Assembly: GCF_040869045.1 (NCBI RefSeq)
Contig: NC_090319.1
Coordinates: 173,760,645-173,824,644, forward strand
Length of the DNA: 64,000 nucleotides
DNA from: Eurosta solidaginis
Lineage: Eukaryota; Arthropoda; Insecta; Diptera; Tephritidae
Direction of reading: 5' to 3'
In this document: in pieces, positions 32,600-43,560 of the stretch
Position numbering within the stretch: the stretch's first letter is position 1
Layout of the letters: each line of letters starts with the position of its first letter
Notes under the pieces: model-generated
The model's input: the letters and a program-made list of their open reading frames with translations, nothing else
What the model was told of the DNA's origin: nothing
Databases searched by the model: none
Translations under genes and position numbers: made by a program

Positions 32600-33122
32600 A
32601 TGGTCCTTCGTCGCCTTTGACGAAACCAGCCTCTTAAACAATAATAATACTCCTTAAAGTATATCCCCAATTAAAATTTGGCGATTCCCAAGAGCTATAT
32701 ATATAGATTTTCCCGCCACTTACATAAATTTCCCGCCAAAAAATACATTTTATATATATGTATATGTACATTCTCACCCCAATATACACACGTACATAAA
32801 ATCGGTGCATTAAAAACCGGCAAATCCCACACACACACAAGTTAGCTCATTGCCCTTTAATACTTGAGTCCCTTGCGGTATAATTTAAATACATATCCCC
32901 ACTTCTACATTGTTAGCGACACCCAGCAAAAAATTCAGCAACATTCACATAGTTTGAAATTCCTAGCAGCAAATTCTGCAGGTCATCCCAACTGAACTCA
33001 GACTACCCCCAATCGAGTCTAACTGGTCCTAGCCTACTACACTCTCGACCAATAGGAGAACTGCTCCCAAATCCAAAATTCCCAAAATAGCTAAAGTGAA
33101 ATTAAGCAAGTCCCTCTTCAGA
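32600..33122 (+). other. BEL-1 leader
   Basis: Untranslated sequence between LTR and gag. No gene is seen. The gag Met used here is at 33123 (MASVVENKF), the first good start before the conserved frame. Confidence 0.6.
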
Positions 33123-34560
33123 ATGGCTAGCGTGGTCGAAAATAAATTTATATCCGAAACGGATCTCTTTTCGGATTACTGCGCTCGGTTCGGCACAACC
33201 GACATCCAAGATAACACCGAGGCATCCCTAAAAATAAAAGATAAAAATATCGATGTGTTCTGGGAAAGGGTAAAAGCGCATATGACGCCGCCGTAGTCAG
33301 ATGAGAACGACCTTTCCGACGACTTTAAGGCCTCAGCCTTCAATAAATACCGCGCCTGCCTTATAGCGTATGAAGACACAAAGGCAAGGATAGGCGATCA
33401 GCTCCAGCTAAGGGTACTAAGCAATTCCGTCCCCGCTACAACTACCAGTCCCCAAAAAAATTCCGGGATGCACCTCAAAGTACCCGCCTGTGACACCGAA
33501 GTATTCTACGGGAGTTATGATCAATGGCCGTCCTTCCGTGACATGTTCACGGCGGTCTATATCAACCATCCCAAACTCTCGAGCGCCCAAAAACTGTACC
33601 TCCTCAGGTACAAAACCCAAGGAAAAGCCGGCCAGATCGTAAAGCAATTCCCACTTAGCGATGACAACTTTGCTCTGGCTTGGGAAGCTCTGAAATCCCG
33701 ATACGAAAATAAAAGAGTCCTGGTCGACAATCAAATAAAAGTCCTCATGAACCTCAAGCCCATTCCGACTGAAAACAGCGAAGACATTCAGCGACTGCAA
33801 TCCTCCGTTAATAACTGTCTCCAGATATTAGCAACCCAACAAGTCTCGACAGATAGTTGGGACCCCATATTAATATATCTAGTAACCTCAAAACTGGCGG
33901 AAAATACGGTTGCGCTTTGGGAGCAATCCTTAAGCTCTAGAAGATACCTACCGAACTGGTCCCAAATGGATCAGTTTCTGACTACTCGCTATGAGATAGT
34001 GGAAAGGGTGGATCAAGGGCGACCAGCCAAATCCCGATTTAATCCACCCTCCACCAATTTCTCAAAGCCTCCCTCAAGTCAAAACAATCCCCAGGTCAGG
34101 CAGGCTCAAACCCCTAACCAAAACCGCAACCCCCCGCAGAACAACAACTACTCTCAAACTCGTACAAATGCTCATGTGGCCGAGCATCAAAAAGTATACG
34201 CCTGCAGAAAGTGCAAGCAGAACTCCCACACGCTACAAAGCTGCTTGCATTACAAAAAGCTGGCAATCCCTGAACGGAAAAAATTCGTGAGAGAAAGCAA
34301 TCTATGCGAAATCTGCCTCTCCCAAACCCACCTCTTAAAAGATTGCACAATCACAAGAACGTGTCTCTACTGCCAAGGTCGCCACAACTCCACCCTCCAC
34401 GATACCGGACTATCACACCAAACCAATGGCCCTCGAAGAGCGGCAGCCCAAGTAGCAACTAGTCAGGACGTTACCAACCTAGATTCCAACGAGGAACTTC
34501 CAACCACCTCAAACGCTGCCCGCATCCAATCTTTGCATGCAGAAAATGATAGCAAGATCA
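33123..34560 (+). pseudogene. BEL-1 gag with triple zinc knuckle
   Basis: The N-terminal part (33123-33293) ends at a TAG; the frame continues from about 33297. It has a capsid-like BEL gag region (YDQWPSFRDMFTAVYI, SAQKLYLLRYKTQGKA, LVTSKLAENTVALWEQSL) and then three Cys/His fingers (CRKCKQNSHTLQSC, CEICLSQTHLLKDC, CLYCQGRHNSTLH, about 34200-34400). The gag-pol frame continues into protease. Apart from the early stop, this is a well preserved 633-residue frame (33468-35369). Confidence 0.93.
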
Positions 34561-35368
34561 TTCTCCCCACAGCGATAGTGTCCATAGAACACCGAGGGGA
34601 CTGCTTCAGGCTCAGCGCCTTAGTGGATCAAGGGTCAGAGCGTAGCTTCATCTCGTCGAAAGCTCAAATCAAGCTAGGCCTCCCCTATACCCACTCCCTA
34701 TTTGAAATATCGGGAATGGGAGGCGGAGTAGTACAAACCTCCAACAAGCTATGCTCACTGACCCTAGTCTCAAATGACCACAAGGTAAAAATAAAGGCCC
34801 AGGCAATCGTGCTACCTCGGCTCACTAGGCAACTCCCAACACTCACGCTAAATAACGACCAAATACGTAAATGGTCACACCTCAAGCTAGCAGACCAGAA
34901 TTCTCAGAATCCCTCCCAAATCGATCTGGTGTTAGGCAGCGATCTCATCCCTCAAATCATGCTAAATGGCATAGAAAAGATCTCGCCCACACTGCTAGCA
35001 CAAAACACAATATTTGGCTGGATAATAAGTGGCCAAACCCCCGAAAAGGTCGGATCACACTCCGCTCAAGCGTGGGAATTGACGAATATCCAGCTGAATG
35101 AACAGCTACGGCAATTCTGGGAAATCGAAGAAATACCCAGAACGCGAGTGGAAACCCCAGAAGATAAAATGTGCGAAGAATTTTATCAAAGCACCACCAC
35201 TCGCATGGATGACGGTCGATACATGGTCCGGCTCCCATTTAAATCAACATTCCCGAACGATATCGACCTAGGTCAATCCCGTACCGCAGCCCTACGACAG
35301 TTCCATGGCATGGAACGTACTCTCTCAAGCAGCAATACGAACAGGTACTCGAAGAATATCTGTCCCTA
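34561..35368 (+). pseudogene. BEL-1 protease and pol N-terminus
   Basis: Same frame as gag. LSALVDQGSERSFIS gives the BEL-type protease active site (Asp-Gln-Gly), followed by ISGMGGGV and IDLVLGSDLIPQIM. Frame changes at about 35330-35370, where the RT frame takes over. Confidence 0.9.
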
Positions 35369-35374
35369 GGCCAC

Positions 35375-35977
35375 ATGGAAGAATGCAGTCCCAATGAAAT
35401 AGAATCCCTGAGTAAATACTGCTCATTCTATCTCCCTCACCACGCAGTCGTAAGGCCAGACAAAAAGACAACAAAAGTCAGAGTTGTATTCAACGCCTCT
35501 AAAAAGTCGGGTTCCGGTCATTCCCTCAACGATGTTTTATATACCGGACCAACCCTCAAACCCGACCTCCGACTTATGTTGTTAAAATGGCGAACATATA
35601 AATATGTGTTTAATGGCGATGTCGAGAAAATGTACCGCCAAATTCTCTTGCACCCCGATGACCGAGACTACCAACGGATAATATTCCGAACCCCCGAACA
35701 CAGTCCAATCAAGGACTACAAGTTGAAAACGGTCACCTTCGGGGTTAATTGCGCACATTTCCTGGCTATTCGCACCCTACACGAGCTGTCGAAAGATGTA
35801 GCCGATTCCCATCCACGCGCAGCCCCAATACTAAAATCCGAGACGTACATATGTTGACGATATTTTATATGGCAGTTATGATCTCCAATCAGCCGAGCAA
35901 TCCCTAACAGAGACTATAGACGCTCTCAATTCCGCCGGCTTTCCCCTAAAAAAGATCACGGCAAACCATCCCAACAT
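35375..35977 (+). pseudogene. BEL-1 reverse transcriptase, first part
   Basis: Motifs: YLPHHAVVRPDKKTTKVRVV, VFNGDVEKMYRQILL, VTFGVNCAHFLAIRTLHEL. A one-base shift just before the catalytic Tyr-Val-Asp-Asp (about 35851-35862) closes the frame at TGA. The next segment continues to 35977, where SINE copy 3 interrupts. Confidence 0.92.
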
Positions 35978-36335
35978 ATAAAATAAAAATTTAAGGCGCG
36001 ATAACCTCCGAAGAGATCTAAGGCCGAGCTTCTCTTCCAATTTGCGTCGTGCTCCTCTTGATTTTCCCTACAAATTGACCGGACGGGACCTACATGCTTT
36101 ATGCCGACTCCGAACGGCATCTGCAAGGCAGATGAGTTTTCACTGAGAGCTTTTCATGGCAGAAATACACCCGGAGCACTTGCCAAACACTGCCGAGGGG
36201 CGACCCCGCTTAGAAAAATTTTCTTCTAATTGAAAAACCTTATTTCTAAAATTTTGATGTTGCTTTGCCCGGGAGTTGAACCCAGGGCATACGGTGTGAT
36301 AGGCGGAGCACGCTACCATCACACCACGGTGGCCG
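35978..36335 (-). mobile_element. tRNA-derived SINE, copy 3, with TSD
   Basis: Inverted relative to copies 1 and 2. On the minus strand its head (GGCGGCCACCGTGGTGTGATGG) lies near 36335 and its T-rich tail at 35978-35995. CCAACAT duplicates the target at 35971-35977 and 36336-36342. It interrupts the RT-RNase H region of BEL-1, so it is younger than BEL-1. Confidence 0.94.
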
Positions 36336-36342
36336 CCAACAT

Positions 36343-37276
36343 CCTACAAAAAATATCAAAAACTGATCTGCTGGAAACAAACTTTCTCGAGTGCGAAAAG
36401 ACTAGCACCGCCAAGACCCTGGGCATCCAGTGGAACGCCCTAACGGACACATTCTCGTATACCACAGACTCAAATCCGGCATCCACTGCAGCCACGAAGC
36501 GGCAAATCCTCTCCTCCATTGCGAAAATTTTCGATCCCGCAGGGTGGCTGACGCCCATAATGATCCAAGCGAAGATGCTCATGCAAGAATTGTGGTTATA
36601 TGGGACCGAATGGGACGAGAAGGTTAAACCCATCCGTCTAGCCAAATGGGCGCAGTTCTCTCAAAACCTTCCCTCTATCTCAGCCATCCAGATCCCCCGT
36701 TGGATGAATTTTACGCCCGATCAATACGTTGAGCTCCACGGATTCTGCGACGCATCAGAAAAGGTTTATTGCGCAACCCTGTACCTAAGAAGTACCGTCG
36801 GTACTCACGTCCACTCTCACCTTATAGTGTCCAAAGGCAAAGTGGCTCCTCTCAAAACTATTAGTCTGCCACGCCTGGAGCTATGCGGAGCGCTCTTATT
36901 AGCAAAATTAGTCGCAGTAGTCCAACCCCATCTCGGCCTAAGTCAAAAAAAATTAATCATGTGGTCCGATTCGGAAATCGTGCTAGCCTGGCTGGAAAAG
37001 CCACCCCACTCGTGGAAAACATACGTCTCCAACCGAACAGCGCAGATTATAGACCTCGTTGGAAATGCCTCTTGGCGACATGTACGCAGCAAGGATAATC
37101 CCGCAGATATGGGCACCAGAGGATGTAGCCCCGACGATCTCGCTAACTCATCGCTATGGTGGAATGGTCCAGAGTGGCTTTCCCGACCCCACGAGGACTG
37201 GCCAACACCAACGGCCAGAAATATTGCATCCCCCGAACTTCGCCGAGTCGAATCACTGCATGCAGCGGAAGAGTCA
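36343..37276 (+). pseudogene. BEL-1 RT end and RNase H
   Basis: [20 protein letters not shown] is the BEL RT-connection signature. RNase H shows [53 protein letters not shown] and [14 protein letters not shown] (Asp, Glu, Asp, Asp). The frame ends at TAA (37277), and the following spacer resumes in another frame toward integrase. Confidence 0.92.
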
Positions 37277-37333
37277 TAAGACTTCTTAGAAGGGTTCTCC
37301 TCCTATCCCCGCGCCTTACGCGTAACAGCGTAC

Positions 37334-38488
37334 GTGCTGAAATTTGTAGCTCGGCTTAGAAATGCTGTGGGAGGCAATCGTACCCCTAACGATCCCGCCC
37401 TCTCTTACGCCGACGTCATGCGCGCGAAAATCCGTCTGCTGAGCTTGACTCAGTCGAGATTCTTCGCTTCCGAAAGAACCTCCCTCGAAAATTCAAAACC
37501 AATCGGAAAGCGAAGTCCCCTACTGGCACTTGACCCCTTCCTGGATACAAAGGGGATTCTCCGTGCCAACGGAAGATTAGTAAACGCCGACATGGCCTAC
37601 AATGAGTGCGATCCCATCATTCTCCCCGAAAAGGCTAGATTTACTACCCTTTATATAAGGTTTCTGCACGAGAGCTTCCTCCATGCGGAAGTCCGCCTCC
37701 TGCAACAAGCTATGAGGCAGGAATTCTATACCCCCCGACTCAAACCTCAGCTGAAAAAATGTATTTTCCAATGTAAAGTATGCACCATCCATAAGCGACA
37801 AACGCAATCCCAAATAATGGCAGCTTTACCCCCCGAACGATGCACTTTCGCGCTTCCCTTCACTACTACTGGCGTAGACTTCGCCGGTCCGTTCCAAATA
37901 AAAGCTTCGATGCTCCGATCTCCAACACTCGTAAAAGGCTATGTGGCCATCTTCGTTTGCTTCACCACCAAAGCGATCCATTTGGAATTGTGTTCGGATC
38001 TCACCAGTAAGGCTTTTCTCGCTGCCTTCGCCCGGTTTGTAGGGCGTCGAGGGTACCCGAAGCAAATGATGAGCGACAACGGCACAACATTCATTGGTGC
38101 TAAGCGAGCTACCGAAGTAGAGTTCGTGACCTTCCTCAACGAAGTCTCGACAGATATTGTCCAAAAGTATGCGCCACAAGGCATCGATTGGAAATTTATA
38201 CCCCCCGGCGAACCCCACATGGGCGGATTATGGGAATCTGCCGTCAAAAGCTTTAAAACCCATCTTAAAAGGGTCGCCGGAACACACAGCTTCACCTTTG
38301 AAGAATTCTCGACTCTATTAATTCGTATCGAGGCCGTTCTCAATTCTCGTCCTATCTCCCCGCTTTCTCAGGACCCAGCGGATCTCACCGCCCTCACACC
38401 CGGCCACTTTCTCCGAGGCGCACCCATTCCCGCCATCCCCGAGCCGAACTATGAACACCTCTCTTTGATCAACCGTTGGGAACGGTGA
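37334..38488 (+). pseudogene. BEL-1 integrase
   Basis: An HHCC-type finger (FLHESFLHAE...CKVCTIHKRQ, about 37660-37800) is followed by the DDE core: TTGVDFAGPF, MSDNGTTFIGA and GGLWESAVKSFKTHL. Integrase inserts the cDNA into the genome. A frameshift near 38485 (SLINRWER) separates the C-terminal domain, which continues at 38476-38817. Confidence 0.93.
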
Positions 38489-38817
38489 AAGTTTTACATC
38501 ACCAATTCAGCAAGCGCTGGAAGAATGACTATCTCATGGAGTTACACAAGCGTTATCGATGGCAAACCGCTCAGCCTCCCCCTAAAATCGGCGATCTAGT
38601 CATCAAGGAAGACAACCTACCCTCTACCGAATGGCGCCTAGGACGCGTGGAAGACACCCATCTAGGAAGAGACGGCCATATCCGAGTAGTCGACGTACGC
38701 ACCCAGAATGGCGTTCTCACCAGGCCGCTGACAAAATTGTGCTTCCTGCCACCACCAGAGCCCGACTCAGATCCCCATGGTTTCCTATCATCGCCCGAAC
38801 CAACTACAGTCCACTAA
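38476..38817 (+). pseudogene. BEL-1 integrase C-terminal domain
   Basis: A BEL-specific C-terminal segment (WKNDYLMELHKRYRW, IGDLVIKEDNLPSTEWRLGR, GRDGHIRVVDVRTQNG, LTRPLTKLCFLP), matching the same region of BEL-2 (52156-52500). It ends at a TAA in pol, 125 bases before the extra zinc-knuckle frame. Confidence 0.9.
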
Positions 38818-38942
38818 GCTTACCTATCGACACTATTTCAGAACCCAACTGAATCATCCCGCGTCTCTCACAGGCAGTCCCTAACTCGACGCGTCTTCTC
38901 AGGCGTAAAACTAACATAAATCTATATGCTTTCTTCCGACAG

Positions 38943-39578
38943 ATGGATCGTCAGCGCCCTCCGGTTCCAACACCCCGACGCTCGCTGTCATCGCAAGTGG
39001 TTGTGCCCGTGGCCCGCTCGCAACTTAACGAGGCAGTGCCGGATTATCGAAAATGCCGATTGTGCATGCGGCATCACGCACTCCTGAGGTGCCCTGTCTT
39101 CGCAACTATGCAGCCGCAACAACGTACGTTAATCGCTAGGGCACACCAGTACTGTCTCAATTGTTTGGCGCTGTCCCATCGCACCAACGAGTGCACCTCC
39201 ACCGAACGCTGTCGGGTCTGCGGGCATCCTCACCATACATTGCTACACCGGGAAACCGGAGGTCGCCAGCCGCCGTACGTCGTACCATCACAACAGGCAA
39301 CTCGTTCGCAACCACGTCATCCGGAGCAGCGCCGTCCCGATCCCGCCGTTCAACATCGCACTGCTCGTCGTCGTCAACAATCTAATGGGCGCGCACCACC
39401 CACGCATCCAACCCCGCGACCTAGCGTCGGAGACCGTACCATCCGGTGCACTGCCACCGGCTTGCGCACATCCATGTATAAAAAAAAAGGTTGGAAAGAT
39501 CCTGATCCAGGAAGCAGTACGCGCCTTGCAGGAGCTGAAACAGACATTAGGCGCTTAGTGCGCCTAGGCGGCCCAGGA
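38943..39578 (+). CDS. BEL-1 extra zinc-knuckle ORF in env position
   Basis: Lies between pol and the 3' LTR. It starts with ATG immediately after TATATGCTTTCTTCCGACAG, a pyrimidine tract plus AG that looks like a splice acceptor. Residues about 35-105 carry three fingers in the same arrangement as gag: CRLCMRHHALLRC, CLNCLALSHRTNEC, CRVCGHPHHTLLH. The remainder is Pro/Arg/Gln-rich. Near the end, another frame encodes a helical tail (KILIQEAVRALQELKQTLGA) with its own stop at 39556, so a frameshift is possible. It resembles the fragment at 18400-19440. It could be a spliced accessory protein or captured gag sequence. Confidence 0.7.
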
Positions 39579-40669
39579 TGTTTACGCGGTGCAGGCTGTC
39601 ACCCGTCCCATCCCCCTCCTTTTCTATATGAATATCTATGAATTTATATACATCCCGTATCTTGTCTTGTATTCGACTATATTGAATTATATTATATTGA
39701 ATTACCCCCAAAATCAATGCGTTTTATTTACCCTTAAATTCCCTATTGGGAATCCTCATGGCCGTGTGGCAGCCTCCACCGCGCAAAATCCACCAAATCG
39801 AATTCGCCGCAAGTACAGGATGGCGATCTGGCATGATCGCCACCTGTCAAAAAACCACCACCGTTCGGCCATATATATCTTTTTTCGTGCGAAGAAAAAC
39901 AAATTGGAAAATCTTCGGCCTTATACAGTTTTTTATTATTATTGCGATCATTTTTTAGCAAGTTCGGCATAAGTTTATTTAAAACATACAAAAATAATAT
40001 TGTAAAAGTTTGTGCTGTCCCCAGCTTATCGAAATTATTTTATAGCTCAAGTGGTGAAGTGCGAAATTTATGAAAATAAAAAAAATCAGAAATTCTGCGA
40101 AATCCTTTCATTTAAAGCGATACTAAATTTGGAAGAAAGTAGTACCAACGCTAAATAAGTGTGCGTTCCTTTGATTATCAAGGAAAACTTACTATTATTA
40201 TCGTGTGCAAGTCCGGCACAGTTCATTTTTGCAAAATTCCACTTTACTATATCAATCACCAACTTGGTGCATTTTACCTATTATAAAAAGTAATAAACCC
40301 TTTCGAGAATTTGTACAATCACGCGTGTGATGCCAAATATCATTGTAAAAACCCTTTTATATTAAAAGAAAGAAATTTCGTTAAAGTTCAGAACGTGGTT
40401 TTTTGTTGCATATTGGAGATAGACAAATAATAATTATAAATTGGAAATATCCCCATAAAGTGGAACAAGCTACTAGTGCCGTGAACACCGCCGTGTCCAG
40501 CACAAACCCTACCATCATCATCAAAAAGCCACCATATTTAGCCGGTACCACCATCTACAACCGCATCATCGTCAACACCAACCACCATCATCAACGCAGC
40601 AGCCCCAGCCGTACCCACAGCTACATACCAAAAAGGTAAGGTACATTTATACTGTCACCCCCTTAAACA
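39579..40669 (+). repeat. BEL-1 3' LTR
   Basis: Same length and ends as the 5' LTR, with about 20 substitutions between them by eye. Followed by the TAAGA duplication and resumption of gypsy-A integrase. Confidence 0.95.
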
Positions 40670-41690
40670 TAAGAAAATATATAAAGAAACGCGTTAATTG
40701 CAATAAAAATAAAATTTATAAAAATTTAAAAGAACCAATGATTTTGACTGAAACACCACCAAAGGCGTTCGAAACAGTAAAAATAGATACAATTGGACCT
40801 TTACCAAGATCATTAAATGGAAACGAATACGCTGTCACTCTAATATGAGATTTGACTAAATACATAGTTGCAATTCCTATACAGAGCAAACATGCAAAAA
40901 CAGTAGCCAGAGCCATATTCGAAAATTTCATATTAATTTATGGAAGTATGAAAACAATAATAACGGATATCGGATCTGAATATAAAAATAGCCTGTTTGA
41001 AGAACTATGTAAACTTCTCAATATTGAGCACAAAACATCTACGCCGTATCACCACCAAACTTTAGGCACTGTTGAACGTAGCCATAGAACTTTCAATGAA
41101 TATGTGCGTTCGTACATATCCATTAACAAAGATGACTGGGATGAATATCTCAAATATTTTGCATATTGTTACAATACTACCACATCTACAGTCCATAACT
41201 ATTGTCCATTCGAATTGATATTTGTCAAAAAACCCCAGACTTACGAATTTTTACAAGAAAATACGGTAAGCTCATTGTACAATTATGAGGCCTACGATAA
41301 AGAGATTAAATATAGGTTACAAATAGCACAGGATAGAGCCCTTAAATTAGTAAAAGAGGCTAAAGAAAAACAAAAGATTATTTATGATAAAAATATTCAC
41401 TATAAGGAAATAAATATAGGAGATGTAGTGTTAGTAAAAAATTAGGTAGGTCATAAGTTAGATAGTAAATACAAAAGGCCCTATAAGGTAGAAGAAATCG
41501 ATGAAAATAATAATTTTACTCTAATACCCTATAAAGAAGAAAATACTAATAATAAAAATAATGACACTTTAATCCCATTTAGAATAGGAAATGAGGATAA
41601 GCAAAAATTTCTCAGTAACATAGAGAATAGCAATATCATAAATAATAAGAAAAAAAAAATACACAAAAATAGACTTAAATTAGTAGAATA
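40670..41690 (+). pseudogene. Gypsy-A integrase core and C-terminus
   Basis: The DDE core: VKIDTIGPLPRSLNGNEYAV, IITDIGSEYKNSLFEEL, STPYHHQTLGTVERSHRTFN. A TGA at about 40848 breaks it between the first motifs, and a TAG at about 41443 breaks the C-terminal domain (INIGDVVLVKN). No env-like frame is seen before the 3' LTR. Confidence 0.9.
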
Positions 41691-41840
41691 AGAAAATCGC
41701 GGGTTCGAATCAACAACAAAAATTGAGAATAAGAAAATTTTCAACCTACAAACATAAAATACAAAAGTAGAATTAATTTATAAAAATAGAACACTCATGC
41801 ATTCTCCAAATGCATAAGCCTTCTAAAAAAAAAAGGGAGA

Positions 41841-42293
41841 TGTAGTGTAAACAGCCAACAATTTAATCCCAAATATTTAGATCAGTCTAATATGCTACCC
41901 TGCTACCAAAATAGTCTAAATGTTCTTCAACACATAAATATGCATTTGATAATTGCTGGCATAGCGATTCGCACGATTGAATACAGGTGTGTGTACAACA
42001 CACAACCAAACACATTTGAATTCTAGCAAATTTGCAAACATTGCATTTCCCACAGAAGTCACAGCTCAACACAGATGTGTAGGTACATATTTTGTATCGA
42101 GTTGTATGTAGGTATGTAAGTATGTATGCTTAAGGTAGATATGCATGTAAGTATGTATGCTTAAATGTATATATGTATGTAGGAATATGTTTAGAATAAT
42201 TTAATAAAATAAGCTGAAATATTTGAATAAAGTGACATTCAAAATTCACTCATTAAGGTCACAACTCTTTTTATTGCATTTTAATCTTTTATA
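41841..42293 (+). repeat. Gypsy-A 3' LTR
   Basis: Preceded by a purine tract ending GGGAGA. It shares start and end with the 5' LTR and carries about 70 bp (ATTGCTGGCATAGCG and onward) absent from it. Confidence 0.93.
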
Positions 42294-42297
42294 AAAT

Positions 42298-42779
42298 ACA
42301 CAAACAGAAAACATTCGACGGTAGAATAATAAACGAACAGATAAACACAATTTCTGACACAATATTCGAGCCTTTAAAACTTGTTAACAAGAAACAAAGT
42401 AATCACATAGGTAAAACAGACAAACACAAAACAACAAATAAACACACAAAAAATTAACGCTCAAAAACAACAAACCCACAAAGAAGGTCAAATGACAAAA
42501 ATCACGGACTTTTACCTGCTTCAGTAAGCCACACAAATCGATCAGTAAAACCCAACCTCGGTTATGAATGAGCACACAGCACATACACATACCTAAATAT
42601 ACACAAGCATCAATTTTGACAATACCTGTTCATGTACTTACGAACTATAAATACAGGACAAACGCCAACAACAAATCAGAACGAAAATCGTCACTGATGA
42701 TGGCACAACGCCGAAACCGGTTTGTCTCGAAAACAAATTCGGCAAGGGGTGACGGAAAATCGTTCCAATATACATCATT
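42298..42779 (+). mobile_element. Penelope-like element 1, right piece (3' region)
   Basis: Continues the element split by gypsy-A. It matches 27010-27475 throughout and ends at AATATACATCATT like copy 2. It includes the hammerhead-like core. Confidence 0.88.
42694..42726 (+). ncRNA. Hammerhead-ribozyme-like core, Penelope 1
   Basis: CTGATGA (42694-42700), GGC-ACAAC-GCC helix, GAAA (42713-42716) and GTC (42724-42726), unchanged from copy 2 even though flanking bases differ. Confidence 0.5.
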
Positions 42780-42785
42780 CCCTTT

Positions 42786-43560
42786 TTTCTTTGTTGCTTA
42801 CGGCAAGGGGCCCGGTATGTTTAGGTCAATGTGTTGTGTGGTTGCTACTGGAGTACTTGGTGTCGATAGGTTGGTACTTGTGTTTTGGCAGCACGGTGCA
42901 ACGAATTCACCCGTCGGACGGTTGCAATTTCTAAGCCCAGAGCATTTATGAAGGTGGCATCGGCCAAGGCATGAACTACATTGGACCGATGTCGCGATCG
43001 TAAATATTTTTAGCTGGCATACGGAGCACACGGTGTGGGGGACTAGGAGTTGCTGACTCCTTCTTACGCGAGTGCGTGTGCTGGGGAGGGACAGGGGTAA
43101 AAGATGGTGCTCGTCATTGCTACTGTCCATGCTACGTAGATTGTAGTGATGAGTTGCAGCGGTCGCGTTAGCTGGAGGCGCCGTTTGGCGCGAACAACAG
43201 CAGACAGTTGTTGTGGCCTGCTGGGCAGCATTGCTGCTAGAAGGTGGCGGAGGTATGCTTGAGAGTGAACCGCGGGACGTCCTTGGACATGAACAGCAGG
43301 GAGCCACAAAGGTTTGGTAGAAATTTGGGTACGACGAACGTTGATTCTGACCCAGAACGATGTAAGCATCTTTTACACGTGGCACACTGGCAAGAGTATG
43401 ACCGTCTGAGATAAATCCTTTTCCGACATATGCAGCGGAGCCATAGTCTGGGCCCGGCGCTAGGTTCAATACCTTACCGGGCAAAGGGTATGGAGCAGTC
43501 CAGCTGCAAGGAGCTGCTCCGAGGATGACAAGTTAAATGGGGTTACACTGAAATGACAGC
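42786..43560 (-). mobile_element. Jockey-type LINE F, ORF1 fragment
   Basis: A 5' piece of a LINE of the LINE A family, with ORF1 at 42798-43484. The same sequence appears as a short scrap near 16680-16815. Only the 5' end is present; the rest of the element is missing at the Penelope junction. Confidence 0.75.
42798..43484 (-). pseudogene. LINE F ORF1 with PHD-like Cys/His cluster
   Basis: A frame of about 228 residues, with a Ser/Thr/Pro-rich middle and then CSVCQLKIFTIATSVQCSSC followed by H-x2-K-C-x12-FVAPCC, a PHD/RING-like cluster seen in ORF1 of some jockey-group LINEs. A second FVAPCCSC pattern occurs near residue 60. It likely binds RNA. The frame is open, but the element is truncated. 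Confidence 0.65.

Larger units (their letters stand above)
31509..40669 (+). mobile_element. BEL-1: BEL/Pao LTR retrotransposon
   Basis: The LTRs are each 1,091 bp (31509-32599 and 39579-40669; TGTTTACGCGG...CCTTAAACA) and TAAGA flanks both ends (31504-31508 and 40670-40674), a 5-bp duplication typical of BEL. The order is gag, protease, RT, RNase H, integrase, then an extra zinc-knuckle frame. By eye the two LTRs differ at about 20 positions (near 2%), so the insertion is fairly young. Defects are an early stop, several frameshifts and a SINE in pol. It is inserted in the gypsy-A integrase. Confidence 0.95.
19843..42293 (+). mobile_element. Gypsy-A: mdg1/412-like Ty3/gypsy element with nested insertions
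   Basis: The LTRs are at 19843-20234 and 41841-42293, with AAAT duplicated outside each end (19839-19842 and 42294-42297). The host is Penelope element 1. The internal order is: leader, two small frames, gag, protease, RT, RNase H, integrase, then a purine-rich tract (AAAAAAAAAAGGGAGA) before the 3' LTR. Two insertions split it: LINE/PLE/SINE material at 24389-29677 in early RT, and BEL-1 at 31509-40669 in the integrase. Assignment to the mdg1/412 branch is by overall style and is tentative. Many stops and shifts make it inactive. Confidence 0.9.

Noticed and set aside
36230..36342. N-terminal part of the RNase H frame ([20 protein letters not shown])
   Set aside because: It is SINE sequence read through in frame, not BEL protein.
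41446..41690. Env-like gene of gypsy-A
   Set aside because: The sequence continues the integrase C-terminal tail. There is no signal peptide, fusion peptide or transmembrane pattern before the 3' LTR.
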